DNA from: Methanonatronarchaeum sp. AMET-Sl
GTDB taxonomy: Archaea > Halobacteriota > Methanonatronarchaeia > Methanonatronarchaeales > Methanonatronarchaeaceae
Direction: 5' to 3'
Length of the DNA: 64,000 nucleotides
Assembly (NCBI RefSeq): GCF_029854155.1
Contig: NZ_CP122958.1
Span: 1,226,001 to 1,290,000, forward strand
The first letter of the stretch is position 1; every line of letters begins with the position of its first letter. The notes below the pieces were generated by a model. It did not search any database and was not told where the DNA came from. It saw only the letters and a program-made list of their open reading frames with translations. The translations under genes were made by a program, and so were the position numbers. Below are positions 15,201 to 22,663 of this stretch, piece after piece.

Positions 15201-15258
15201 CAGCTATTCCTATTAGGCCGATCAGCAATACGCTGAACAAAGCCCGTTTTGAAATCAT
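12253..15258 (-). CDS. Large TasA/SipW-type surface protein with repeats and C-terminal anchor
   Basis: A 1001-residue secreted protein. Residues 1-30 are a SipW-type signal ([20 protein letters not shown], then SDTE), followed to about residue 225 by a TasA/CalY-like domain ending in YQGDEFSFNIEFLALQTND. Then come three roughly 100-residue repeats (VNITV..G, NQTTI, KLTIEIMG patterns), a TPS-repeat linker, an acidic middle region, an Ig-like domain (FNVTIDGEPVQDALVYNNG), and a C-terminal membrane helix with the RRRK stop. Many Asn-x-Ser/Thr sites suggest N-glycosylation. It is probably the anchor or largest component of the bundling-pilus or matrix system encoded next to it. The repeat block has a coding-strand composition opposite to its flanks. 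Confidence 0.82.
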   Translation of the reverse strand: MISKRALFSVLLIGLIGIAVGTGTFAYFSDTEQADGMFQAGTIDIAVNDMNPWVGNFTFSDMKPCKTTGYADLEINNVGTNPAKIFKFVEVTDYNTGLMYFQCPYSGENFSSSAEWKQEVTLFYNETTGIVEDWEINRIDDIHNVTMYTIELDGEQKDIGSLLDVGDESIGVTVGDISGVYMYLGTLDPGHTMNVDQSYKLFSDAGNEYQGDEFSFNIEFLALQTNDNETITNYIDLKNAEVVEKDPEIIPSDPETEINFTLSIDELTNNSLNLCLTNLGDQIPDNALVNITVIGEWGEAEHQTNISVLTGNGDLNIDQTVCHTLYKENFSIDSEYNLTTDITKITVEIMGIVITYTDFEQTTGEPADWNLTIIDCNKTDLGFDIELKHDKQTPLPKETLVNITVTNGFEKTNQTTIAEINDGNEWTGQEIKFNISRNAFELNPNQLDNVSKLDIEIMGVNSTIKFITDDNETSELEWKLEILEAESTDENIEFKITHNRETPINKNETVKITITDGWGTKENQTTIEDIHNEDWNKNINITHTLHKTDFDLTENLNNTKTLTIELMNKNATHAFQDQQETNDDESNENDTEDKESTPTTPSTPSTPSTPSTPSVPVDSGDGEFDLADFNLSVEFGIAVFDLDGELFGEFSCVDEFVATAGLDREYYVTLFVFDEDGEPFADGSVWLLDESGEQLSYNMVGEWSDQSDVRALELNESGLTQFVFTPSQPTEVSWLIGHDNSKNGDKVLVDDPCLVAENPGIEIIDEERDLSSVVLDGELSHDLINDVVNKLRFSLVTADERDMALDNMKIVVTGLINDETVYTTTSLMNDVQTGLIEIMPTDVGDEVAEIYVGNKDSELSEILAGISVGYFNSIELEVINKDLELTVDTIDGLFVGEEINFNVTIDGEPVQDALVYNNGNNATTNLDGAASLIFDEPGTYQINVSKDGEFNNGVQTLYNEASIEIEVIEQDRMSALILAIPLLIGLLLLVLGIVRRRKVKG
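13418..13462 (-). repeat. Five 9-base repeats coding a Thr-Pro-Ser linker
   Basis: On the plus strand the unit CTTGGAGTA occurs five times perfectly in tandem, with decayed copies on both sides. In the minus-strand gene it encodes repeated Thr-Pro-Ser, forming an extended, probably O-glycosylated, linker between the repeat block and the C-terminal half. It lies next to the point where base composition flips. Confidence 0.9.
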
Positions 15259-15262
15259 TTTA

Positions 15263-15310
15263 ATAAGCCTACCTAATTACTAATTAGATTAAAAACGTAA
15301 TAAGGAGATA
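15263..15310 (-). promoter_or_regulatory. Leader with possible Shine-Dalgarno pairing (first TasA-type gene)
   Basis: The minus-strand leader has CCTTATTA (complement of 15298-15305), which can pair with TAATTAGG near the start codon (complement of 15272-15279), with one T-T mismatch. It also carries the ATTCATATCTCC element found before the other TasA-like genes. Pairing is weaker here than at the other two. Confidence 0.4.
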
Positions 15311-15462
15311 TGAATGGTTATTAGATTAAAAAAACACATATAAAACAATGGTTACACAAAAACTAACCTAAAAAAGATTAATAAAAAACGTTACAAAAAC
15401 ACATAAAAAACCATAAAAAAGACAGAAAAAATAGAGAAATGGGGTTTTTAATCCTTTTGTTT

Positions 15463-15993
15463 TTACTCCTTTTTAACTTCAACTCCATCATCATTATTCT
15501 TTGAACGAACCATATCTCTTATCTCCATACCAACCAAAAGGACAGCTGGAACTATAATAAATAAAACTAAGCCATAAATACTGTTCACATAATACAATAG
15601 ATATCCATAGAAAGGAATTGAAAACAACATACTACCAATAAGATTTTCCTCAAGAACTGGATTAAGGTCCTCAGAAGTCATAGCATCACCCTTCGTAACA
15701 AACAACAATCGTTCCTCAGTCTCCTCAATATCAACAACCCTGTGAGTAACAATCTTATCCTCACCAAAACTAAAAGTAATCACATCACCAATCTCAACAC
15801 TCTCAGGCGCCACATCCTTTACAACAACAATATCACCACGACTAAGAGTAGGCTCCATACTGTCAGAAAGAACAATAAAAGAATGATCACCAGTCACAAC
15901 CATAGGAACAGCATAAACAATAGCTGGAGCTAACAAACAAACCAAAATAACTACCGAAAAAACCTTCAATAACTTACTTCTATCCAACAACAA
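15463..15993 (-). CDS. Signal peptidase I, archaeal SEC11/SipW type
   Basis: A membrane serine protease that removes signal peptides, here most likely those of the four neighbouring TasA-type proteins. The nucleophile is Ser45 in LSDSMEPTLSRGD, the general base position is His84 in KIVTHRVVDI (Ser-His pair as in ER and SipW enzymes rather than Ser-Lys), and Asp103 lies in TKGDAMT. One N-terminal membrane helix (about 10-30) and C-terminal helices at about 125-160 are visible. The start is TTG at 15993, with AGGAGG a few bases upstream. It sits between two of its probable substrates, the classic SipW-TasA arrangement. Confidence 0.9.
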   Translation of the reverse strand: MLLDRSKLLKVFSVVILVCLLAPAIVYAVPMVVTGDHSFIVLSDSMEPTLSRGDIVVVKDVAPESVEIGDVITFSFGEDKIVTHRVVDIEETEERLLFVTKGDAMTSEDLNPVLEENLIGSMLFSIPFYGYLLYYVNSIYGLVLFIIVPAVLLVGMEIRDMVRSKNNDDGVEVKKE

Positions 15994-16217
15994 AACCTCC
16001 TAACAAAATCTCAAAACCCAAAAAAACCCAAATTAAATTCAACAAAAAAACTCCTAATCTCAATTTCAACAATCTCCTATACATATAAATCCACACAAAA
16101 AGCAATAAGACAATATGAACCAAAAAAACCTCACTAAAAAACATCAAACAAACACACCAAACAAAAAAAATAAAAAACACAGGCACTAAGCCTGCGCAAA
16201 TACATTCTTCAACATCT

Positions 16218-17396
16218 TCAGTATACCGTTAAGTCTACGTATTCAGAGATTGTTGTGTCATCATTTGTTTGTAGTGCCATAAAGACGACTTCAAAGTTGA
16301 ATTGGTCTCCTTGGTATTCATTTCCAGCATCAGCTGAAAGCTTGTAATCCTGAATTATCTCCATTGTTTCACCAGGCTCTAAAACACCAAAGTACATCCA
16401 ATCTCCCTCAATGTCACCAACAGTTACTCCATCACCAAGCTCGTAAATCACATTAACAAAAACACCATCTCCATTACCACCATTCACTGGCACACCGATA
16501 CACTCACCATAATCAGCTATAAGATCATAGTAATCAATTTTATCAATTCCAGTGAAAGCTTGGTATTGAGGTGATTTTAATGTGTTTTCTGTCCATGGGT
16601 AGTTTTCTATAACTCCAACTCCATCATCGACAACTACTACAAGTTCTGTTCCGTTTTGTGAGTAGAAGTTAGTGCCTGCTTTGATTATGTAATCTTGTAC
16701 AGTATATCCTTCAGATATATTGTCTACAGACCATGCTTCAATTGCACAATACAATCTTTTTGGATCAGATGGATCCTTAATATCTAGATCTTCACCATAT
16801 TCATCTACTCCATATTCATCGACTTTTATGACTACTTGGTGTCCTGTATCGTTTTCAAGAAGGACTCCAATATGGCTTATAGCATTGGGTATTGGTTCAT
16901 AGTCATTTACTGGTGGGACTCCGTTCTCAGTTATTATCTTCAGGCTGTAGTCAGTTACGTTGTGTATGTCGTCAACTCGTTCTCCAAGTTCTTTTTCTGC
17001 TGTCCATTCAGGTTCTGAAGAGAACTGTTCTCCACACCACCATTCACAATCTACATCACTGTCTTCGCAGTTGTCGCATGTTGGTGCTGTGAAATAATCT
17101 AGTCCGGTGTTGTAATCAGTCACTAAAAACATTTTAAAGATTTTAGCTGGATTAGTTCCTACATTCTCTATCGTAGAGTTTATGTACTCTACTTGTTTAC
17201 ATGGTTTCATATCGTCAAAAATAAATGACTCCATCCATGGGTTTTGGTCGTTTATTGCTATGTCTATGGTTCCTGCGGTTAGGGTGTTTCCTTCAGCCAT
17301 TTCAGTGTCACTGAAATACGCGAAGGTTCCTGCTCCTGCAGCAACTCCTATTAGGCCGATCAGCAATACGCTGAACAAAGCCTTTTTAGATATCAT
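16218..17396 (-). CDS. TasA/SipW-type surface protein (bundling-pilus-like subunit)
   Basis: A 392-residue secreted protein. The N-terminus ([20 protein letters not shown], then [10 protein letters not shown]) is the SipW-cognate signal, identical to that of the 247-residue paralogue encoded at 19251-19994. Conserved features follow: [55 protein letters not shown] and the C-terminal [21 protein letters not shown] signature. A Cys-rich insert ([15 protein letters not shown], about 125-145) and an extra acidic domain in the middle set it apart from the short paralogue. Archaeal bundling pilins and bacterial TasA share this organisation; polymerisation here is inference. AAGGAG precedes the ATG. 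Confidence 0.82.
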   Translation of the reverse strand: MISKKALFSVLLIGLIGVAAGAGTFAYFSDTEMAEGNTLTAGTIDIAINDQNPWMESFIFDDMKPCKQVEYINSTIENVGTNPAKIFKMFLVTDYNTGLDYFTAPTCDNCEDSDVDCEWWCGEQFSSEPEWTAEKELGERVDDIHNVTDYSLKIITENGVPPVNDYEPIPNAISHIGVLLENDTGHQVVIKVDEYGVDEYGEDLDIKDPSDPKRLYCAIEAWSVDNISEGYTVQDYIIKAGTNFYSQNGTELVVVVDDGVGVIENYPWTENTLKSPQYQAFTGIDKIDYYDLIADYGECIGVPVNGGNGDGVFVNVIYELGDGVTVGDIEGDWMYFGVLEPGETMEIIQDYKLSADAGNEYQGDQFNFEVVFMALQTNDDTTISEYVDLTVY

Positions 17397-17402
17397 GATA
17401 TA

Positions 17403-17456
17403 ATCTCCTTAGCTTTAATGTCAGCTATTTAGATAATTAAGGAGATATGAATCACT
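17403..17456 (-). promoter_or_regulatory. Leader with perfect Shine-Dalgarno-sequestering complement
   Basis: On the minus strand ATCTCCTTA (complement of 17448-17456) is the exact 9-base complement of TAAGGAGAT (complement of 17403-17411), which contains the ribosome-binding site of the 392-residue TasA-type gene, with its ATG 6 bases further on. Folding would hide the site in a stem with a loop of about 36 bases. The upstream arm is part of a longer element (TTTCAGTGATTCATATC) shared with the 247-residue paralogue. Confidence 0.55.
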
Positions 17457-17550
17457 GAAATAGGTTAAAAAAATGTTTAAAAACATTATTATATTCAAAC
17501 ATATATCAAAGAGTGCTTAATACAATATCGTAATATAACATTAGTTGAAA

Positions 17551-17670
17551 AATTAGTTGGAAAACATGATTAATGACTAGTTAAAATGATAACTTAAGAA
17601 TTATTTAATAAATTAGTTGGAAAACATGATTAATGACTAGTTAAAATGATAACTTAAGAATTATTTAATA
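17551..17670. repeat. Perfect 60-base tandem duplication
   Basis: Bases 17551-17610 are repeated exactly at 17611-17670. The unit starts AATTAGTTGG and ends TTATTTAATA. It lies in the AT-rich gap between two surface-protein genes and contains no ORF. Perfect identity points to a recent slippage or duplication event. Confidence 0.95.
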
Positions 17671-17682
17671 AAAAAGAGATAT

Positions 17683-17701
17683 GAAGGGCTAAAAACCCTT
17701 C
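17683..17701 (-). terminator. Hairpin terminator of the TasA-propeller gene
   Basis: GAAGGG (17683-17688) pairs with CCCTTC (17696-17701) around a seven-base loop, 6 bases past the stop of the minus-strand gene. On the minus strand it is followed by CATATCTC and a T run, the form of an intrinsic archaeal terminator. Confidence 0.6.
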
Positions 17702-17707
17702 ATTTAA

Positions 17708-19126
17708 TTATTCTTCTGGTGTTAAGCAGACGTTACCGACAGTCATGTCTCCAAATCCAACTATGAACTCAGCTGAGTATGGGTTTGCTCCGAAGTAAGT
17801 ATCCAATGCATTGAATTCGCTATCCTCTAAATTAAGGATGTATATTGGTTCCATATGACCTGAAACAACTAGATGTCCGTTACCTGCATCTCTTATAGCC
17901 ATACCAGAGACTTGTGTTGGTGCGAAATTTTCGATTTCAAAGACTTCTTCTACAACAAGTTCTCCATTGTCAAGGTCTAGTTGGAATACTTTTCCTTGTT
18001 CAGCGTTAGTGTAGACATATAGGTTTCCAAGGGCATCGAATACTATATCAGCACCTTGTAAATTTAATGTCACGTCATCCCATGTTATTGTTCCGAGGTT
18101 TTCTACAAGTTCTTGTTGGTCTGCATCTACAACAAACACTTCATCTGTATTTTGGCTTGCAAGCCATAGATTTCCGTCTATTGGTGATACAGCAGCTAAT
18201 ACTATAGCTAAATTATTGTTCGATACGTCAGGTATTCCACCTAGATCAGTGAATTCATCTGCGAATATGTCGTATTTTCCTAGTTTTTCGTCATCTTTGT
18301 CCCAAAGGTATAGGGTTTGGCCGTCAGTTGTGCAGCCAAGGCTGTCAACTTGGTTAAACCCAGGTGTGGTTACATGTTCTAACAAGTTGAAGTATGCCTT
18401 GTTATCTTCTGTGTCTAGTGCTACTTCATATAGCTGTGACCCGTCAACTGGATCTGCACTTGTTCCACTGTGTACTAGATATAGTCTTTCTATGTTGCTG
18501 CAGTCGCCACATTTATCTGGAGTGTTTATTTGTTGGGCTATGAATGTAATGTCGAATTCCATTGATTTTCCTTGTGCCCAGTTTGTGGTTTCACTCATCA
18601 TGTGGTATGTCTGATTAACTAATGCATATCCTCCAGCTGGCACTACACCAAGGTAGTTTTCTTCACCGTCAACACCGAATAGCATTAATCCTGGTACCAC
18701 TAATCGTTCTTCTATAAGTTGATCATCTTCGTCATATATCTCCACTGTTAGCCAGTACTCTATAGCCGGACTTATCTTGTTCATAACTCCCTCTGGATCC
18801 TCATCCCAAGAGGATTCAGGATGCATGGCAGTTGAGTAGTTTGTTATATCAACGACTTTACAAAGCCGTAGTTCATTTGTCCCTACATTATCCACACGGA
18901 AGTTAGCCTCTTTCTGATATTCCTCACTTGGCTTCAAATCATCAAGCTGATAACTGGAAGTCCATGGATTTTCTCCATCAACTGCAATGTCTATAGTCCC
19001 CGCAATGAATGTATTATCTTCTGCAGTTTCTGCATCGGAAAAATATGCCATTGTACCGAAACCAACAGTTGCTGAAATCAATCCAATGACAAGTACACCG
19101 AGCAAAAACCCTTTACTTAAACTCAT
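17708..19126 (-). CDS. TasA/SipW-type protein with C-terminal beta-propeller-like domain
   Basis: A 472-residue secreted protein. Residues 1 to about 205 resemble the TasA-type neighbours: the signal VLVIGLISATVGFGTMAYFS, then DAETAEDN, FIAGTIDIAVDGENPW, FRVDNVGTNELRLCKVVDIT and a conserved KSMEFDITFIAQQIN close. After a CGDCSNIERLYLVH junction, residues about 210-472 show repeated blade-like units (TDGQTLYLWDKDDEKLGKYD, VSPIDGNLWLASQN, FDALGNLYVYTNAEQGKVFQ, AIRDAGNGHLVVSGH), suggesting an NHL/lactonase-like propeller. It has no C-terminal membrane anchor. The start region lacks a clear Shine-Dalgarno. The role is unknown; a pilus-associated or tip adhesin is a guess. Confidence 0.75.
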   Translation of the reverse strand: MSLSKGFLLGVLVIGLISATVGFGTMAYFSDAETAEDNTFIAGTIDIAVDGENPWTSSYQLDDLKPSEEYQKEANFRVDNVGTNELRLCKVVDITNYSTAMHPESSWDEDPEGVMNKISPAIEYWLTVEIYDEDDQLIEERLVVPGLMLFGVDGEENYLGVVPAGGYALVNQTYHMMSETTNWAQGKSMEFDITFIAQQINTPDKCGDCSNIERLYLVHSGTSADPVDGSQLYEVALDTEDNKAYFNLLEHVTTPGFNQVDSLGCTTDGQTLYLWDKDDEKLGKYDIFADEFTDLGGIPDVSNNNLAIVLAAVSPIDGNLWLASQNTDEVFVVDADQQELVENLGTITWDDVTLNLQGADIVFDALGNLYVYTNAEQGKVFQLDLDNGELVVEEVFEIENFAPTQVSGMAIRDAGNGHLVVSGHMEPIYILNLEDSEFNALDTYFGANPYSAEFIVGFGDMTVGNVCLTPEE

Positions 19127-19250
19127 TTTATATCAATATTTTTTATTTTTCAATAATAGGACTCAGAAAAAACAACAAACAATTGTTGCAATTAAAACCA
19201 AGCCCTATTATTTAATCATATTATCTAATCAACAGTCCCCAATCAACCAA

Positions 19251-19994
19251 TTATTCAGGGGTCCCGTTATCTCCATTATCGTTACCGTTATCTCCATTAT
19301 CGGGTGTTAGGTCGTTGTAATCTTGGATTGTTGTGTTATCGTTTGTTTGTAGTGCCATGAATGTCATGTCAAAAGTGAATTGGTCTCCTTGGTACTCATT
19401 TCCAGCATCAGATTGTAAATGGTAGTCTTGGTTTACTGTCATGCTGTCTCCTGGTTCAAGTATTCCTAGATACATCCATTGTCCATCGATATCTCCTACA
19501 GTTGTTTCATCACCTATCTCGTAAACAGTGGTTGTTACCTCGTTAACTATTATCTCTAGGCTGTAGTCGGTTACGTTATGGATATCATCCACTCTGTTGA
19601 GTATGCGTTCTCCCTCAACTAGTTCTGTTTCTGCATCCCATTCTGGTTCAGAAGAGAACATTTCATTACACTCTGGGTCTGGGCATTCGAATCTTTCTAG
19701 TCCGGTGTTGTAGTCGGTTACATCGATTTGTTTGAATATTTTAGCTTCGTTGGTTCCTTCATTTGTTATGGTTACGTTGGCGTATTTAGTTTCTTCACAT
19801 GGTTTCATGTCATCGAAGTGGAATGTTTCTGTCCATGGGTTTTGGTCGTTTATTGCTATGTCTATGGTTCCTGCGGTTAGGGTGTTTCCTTCAGCCATTT
19901 CAGTGTCACTGAAATACGCGAAGGTTCCTGCTCCTGCAGCAACTCCTATTAGGCCGATCAGCAATACGCTGAACAAAGCCTTTTTAGATATCAT
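19251..19994 (-). CDS. TasA/SipW-type minor or major pilin-like protein
   Basis: A 247-residue secreted protein, the shortest of the four and closest to a plain TasA/AbpA subunit. The first roughly 50 residues match the 392-residue paralogue almost exactly, including [20 protein letters not shown], and so does the DNA, showing recent duplication. [51 protein letters not shown] and [20 protein letters not shown] follow. The tail is Asp/Gly/Asn repeats ([11 protein letters not shown]). AAGGAG lies 8 bases before the ATG. Genes at 19.99, 19.13, 17.40, 15.99 and 15.26 kb all point the same way, as a surface-structure cluster. Confidence 0.83.
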   Translation of the reverse strand: MISKKALFSVLLIGLIGVAAGAGTFAYFSDTEMAEGNTLTAGTIDIAINDQNPWTETFHFDDMKPCEETKYANVTITNEGTNEAKIFKQIDVTDYNTGLERFECPDPECNEMFSSEPEWDAETELVEGERILNRVDDIHNVTDYSLEIIVNEVTTTVYEIGDETTVGDIDGQWMYLGILEPGDSMTVNQDYHLQSDAGNEYQGDQFTFDMTFMALQTNDNTTIQDYNDLTPDNGDNGNDNGDNGTPE

Positions 19995-20000
19995 TATATA

Positions 20001-20044
20001 ATCTCCTTATCCCTATAGTCGGCTATTATTGTTAATAAGAGGAT
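20001..20044 (-). promoter_or_regulatory. Leader with near-perfect Shine-Dalgarno-sequestering complement
   Basis: The minus strand has ATCCTCTTAT (complement of 20035-20044), which can pair with ATAAGGAGAT (complement of 20001-20010), the ribosome-binding site of the 247-residue TasA-type gene. One C-A mismatch and one G-T pair are present. The arm differs from the 17.4 kb leader at two bases yet largely keeps pairing. The TTTCAGTGATTCATATC element is shared. Confidence 0.5.
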
Positions 20045-20300
20045 ATGAATCACTGAAATGGGTAAAAAAAGTATTTAGTAGTTATGTTTGTTTAAAACTT
20101 GTTTATAAAATCTTAAGATAATATCTCGTTTAATAATGTGTTTATAAAATATTTTCTTAAAAATTCATGAAGAAAGTAGTTGGTTGTTTTTATGGTGTGT
20201 TTGTTTTTGGTTTGGTTATTAAGAAAAAGAGTATTTAAAGTATTTATTTTTGTGTTTGCTGTGGTTATGTTTGTTTTTTTTTGGTTTTTGTGTGGTTTTT

Positions 20301-20555
20301 TTAGGTTAGGAGGTTGTTGAGTTTGTTTAGGGTGTTGTGTAGTTTTTTTCCTTCTTGGGTTATTTTGTAGTCCTTGTTGTTTTTTTGTACGAATTTTTTT
20401 TGTTCTAGATATTTGAAGTGTTTGTCGAAGGATTTCCAGTTCATGTTTACTTCGTGCATTATGTTGGTTTTATAGATCTCTTCTTCACGTAACTTCATTT
20501 TTTTAAGAGTATCTAGTATTTCTAGATATATTTCCCAATCACTTCTTTTTTTCAT
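20301..20555 (-). CDS. Small winged-helix DNA-binding protein (paralogue 1)
   Basis: An 84-residue single-domain regulator with the pattern of archaeal MarR/PadR-like winged helices: KRSDWEIYLEILDTL, then KTNIMHEVNMNWKSFDKHFKYLEQKKFV (recognition helix region) and DYKITQEGKKL as the wing. ATG at 20555 is preferred over a GTG at 20570 because AAAGGT then serves as ribosome-binding site. It is paralogous to the 83-residue protein encoded at 21716-21964. It lies just upstream of the surface-protein genes on the same strand, so control of those genes is plausible but unproven. Confidence 0.72.
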   Translation of the reverse strand: MKKRSDWEIYLEILDTLKKMKLREEEIYKTNIMHEVNMNWKSFDKHFKYLEQKKFVQKNNKDYKITQEGKKLHNTLNKLNNLLT

Positions 20556-21715
20556 TTGAATACCTTTCACTTTCTAATTTTTTAATTTGGGTATTATACT
20601 CCAGTATTTCTGTTAAACAAAGTGATTAACAAGTTTATATTGTTCTTGTTGATTCTTGAGTTTTCTATTTTTTTTGTTTTTATTGATTCTGTGGTTTGTT
20701 CTGTGGTTTTTTATTTTTAAAGTTATAGTTGAATTATTTTATCTATATTTAAATTTCTAATATATTTTAATAAATAGTTATGAAACTGTATTAGGTTATA
20801 TAAAATTGTTAAAAATAGATATTACTATATAAGGTTTCTTTAAAACCTTTTTTTTAAATAATACTTTAAAGACGTTTATTTAATGAATTGATTTATAACG
20901 TTAAAGAAAACCAGATATAGATATATCTCCTCCAACCATATTTAGAGGTATAGAATAGCAATATGAAAGAAAACAATATGAAAAAATGGAAAACACAAAT
21001 ATGGTTTATTATTTAAACCAAAGAATATCTTATAAAAATATCTTATAAAAATATTTATAAGAATTTAATATATATTCTGGATAAATTTATTGTATAATGT
21101 AAGTTAAGAGTGCTTAGAGGGGATAAAAATTAGTCTAAAAATTGTTGATGAAATATTATCATTCCTAAATAATCAGGAATGGCATGAATATAGAGAACTG
21201 AAAAAAAACATTGAAGTTGAAAACGAAGGCTTCGACAAAGTAATTGAAAACATGGTTGAGATGGGTTTAGTAGAAATTAACGAAGAAGATCGTGAAAAAA
21301 TACGTTCAACAGAACTTGGAAAAACATCAATACAACCAAAACAAAATAACCAAAATAATAAATAAAGAAATAGAGATGCTTAGAGATGCTATAACTATTA
21401 ATTTAAATCCAGTTTTACTATAGATAAATAAGAAAAAAGAATGGTTGTAAAGAGACCACTTGCCCATCTATTTCCCTAATTTAATAAATTTCTTAATAAA
21501 ATTATACTATACCATCTCTTTAAAATTAATTTAGATATTGTATTAAATAGGTTTATTTTAATGGTTAGTAACACGCCAAGCTAAGGACCATAAACAATTA
21601 AAATGGAATTAAGATGATTGTCGCTTCCATCTCAAAGGGATTTATGATAAAATTCAACAACTATACAGGTTTCAAATAAATGAGTTAAAGACTTGTTGAT
21701 TCTGTATATAGGTGT
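20556..21715. other. Long AT-rich region with little coding content
   Basis: About 1.1 kb separates the two paralogous winged-helix genes. It is very AT-rich with many TTTATAAA and TAAATA-like stretches. The only coding-like signal is the start-less ORF at 21108-21365. GTGCTTAGAG-like sequences occur at 21109 and again near 21375. No tRNA or terminator is recognised. Confidence 0.4.
21108..21365 (+). pseudogene. Winged-helix-like ORF without a canonical start
   Basis: An open frame on the plus strand reads like a third small winged-helix protein: KIVDEILSFLNNQEWHEYRELKKN, then FDKVIENMVEMGLVEINEEDREKIRSTELGK. No ATG, GTG or TTG lies in frame before the domain; the first ATG (21252) is inside it. 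A GAGGGG run sits just before 21123. Either the start has been lost, a rare AUU/AUA start is used, or a frameshift is present. It is probably a decayed relative of the flanking regulators. Confidence 0.35.
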
Positions 21716-21964
21716 TTACGGGTTTTCAAGTGTCTTTTTAATGCCACGTAGGTTTTTTAGGAGGTTTTTACCTTCTTCTGTTACATGATATTCTTTATTG
21801 TTCTCTGTGATAAATTCCTTTTCTGTTAAATAACTGAAATGATTATTAAATGGTTTCCAGCTCATGTTTACATCATGCATTACAGTTGTCTTCTTCATCG
21901 ACCCATTTTGACTTAACGACTCAAGTATATCCAAGTATATATCCCACTCACTTCTCTTCTTCAT
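21716..21964 (-). CDS. Small winged-helix DNA-binding protein (paralogue 2)
   Basis: Eighty-three residues with the same layout as the protein at 20301-20555: [43 protein letters not shown] and [12 protein letters not shown]. The recognition helix region (VNMxWKxFxxHFxYL) is conserved between the two, so they may bind similar sites. ATG at 21964 (a TTG at 21970 is also in frame). The gene is isolated, with more than 350 bases to the tRNA. Confidence 0.7.
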   Translation of the reverse strand: MKKRSEWDIYLDILESLSQNGSMKKTTVMHDVNMSWKPFNNHFSYLTEKEFITENNKEYHVTEEGKNLLKNLRGIKKTLENP

Positions 21965-22336
21965 CTTCAATCAAACTAAATCTCTTTTTATTCAAAAACA
22001 AACACAAACTCAAACAACGAAATCAATTTAAATATAATAAAACGGCTTATACATCAGTTTGGTTATAAATCACCTCGCAAACCTCTCAAATTAAATTTAT
22101 GGATTCTAACTAATTTAAATTACTACAATTACTAGTTTATCACTGTTACTATTTTAGTATTACTATAACTTGACATCCTTACGCGCCTAAAAACAGGGGT
22201 ATGCGCTCGACTATGTATCAAGAACATCAATTATGATATAGTAAATTAAAACATACTATCAGTAAATTAAAACATACTATCGATGACTTCTTGTTCAAAA
22301 GATTTATTTAGATAACGGTTGAAATCAAACTCCGGT
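21965..22336. other. Intergenic region upstream of the tRNA
   Basis: No gene is seen. It contains a 21-base perfect tandem repeat, 22240-22260 and 22261-22281 (starting AGTAAATTAA, ending CATACTATC), immediately upstream of the tRNA promoter zone. A slightly GC-richer patch (ACGCGCCTAAAAACAGG, near 22180) precedes it. Confidence 0.5.
22240..22281. repeat. 21-base perfect tandem repeat near the tRNA/integration site
   Basis: Two exact copies of a 21-base unit beginning AGTAAATTAAAACATACT lie 56 bases upstream of the tRNA gene. They could be slippage, or recombinase/Xis arm-type sites, given the tRNA and integrase just downstream. Confidence 0.8.

Positions 22337-22663
<327 letters not shown>

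Noticed and set aside
15980..16186. 68-codon hydrophobic ORF upstream of the signal peptidase
   Set aside because: Same artefact of A-rich plus strand; it overlaps the signal peptidase start and lacks a ribosome-binding site. Cannot be fully excluded.
17551..17670. Tandem 60-base repeats as a CRISPR or integron-like array
   Set aside because: There are only two directly abutting copies without spacers; simple duplication explains them.
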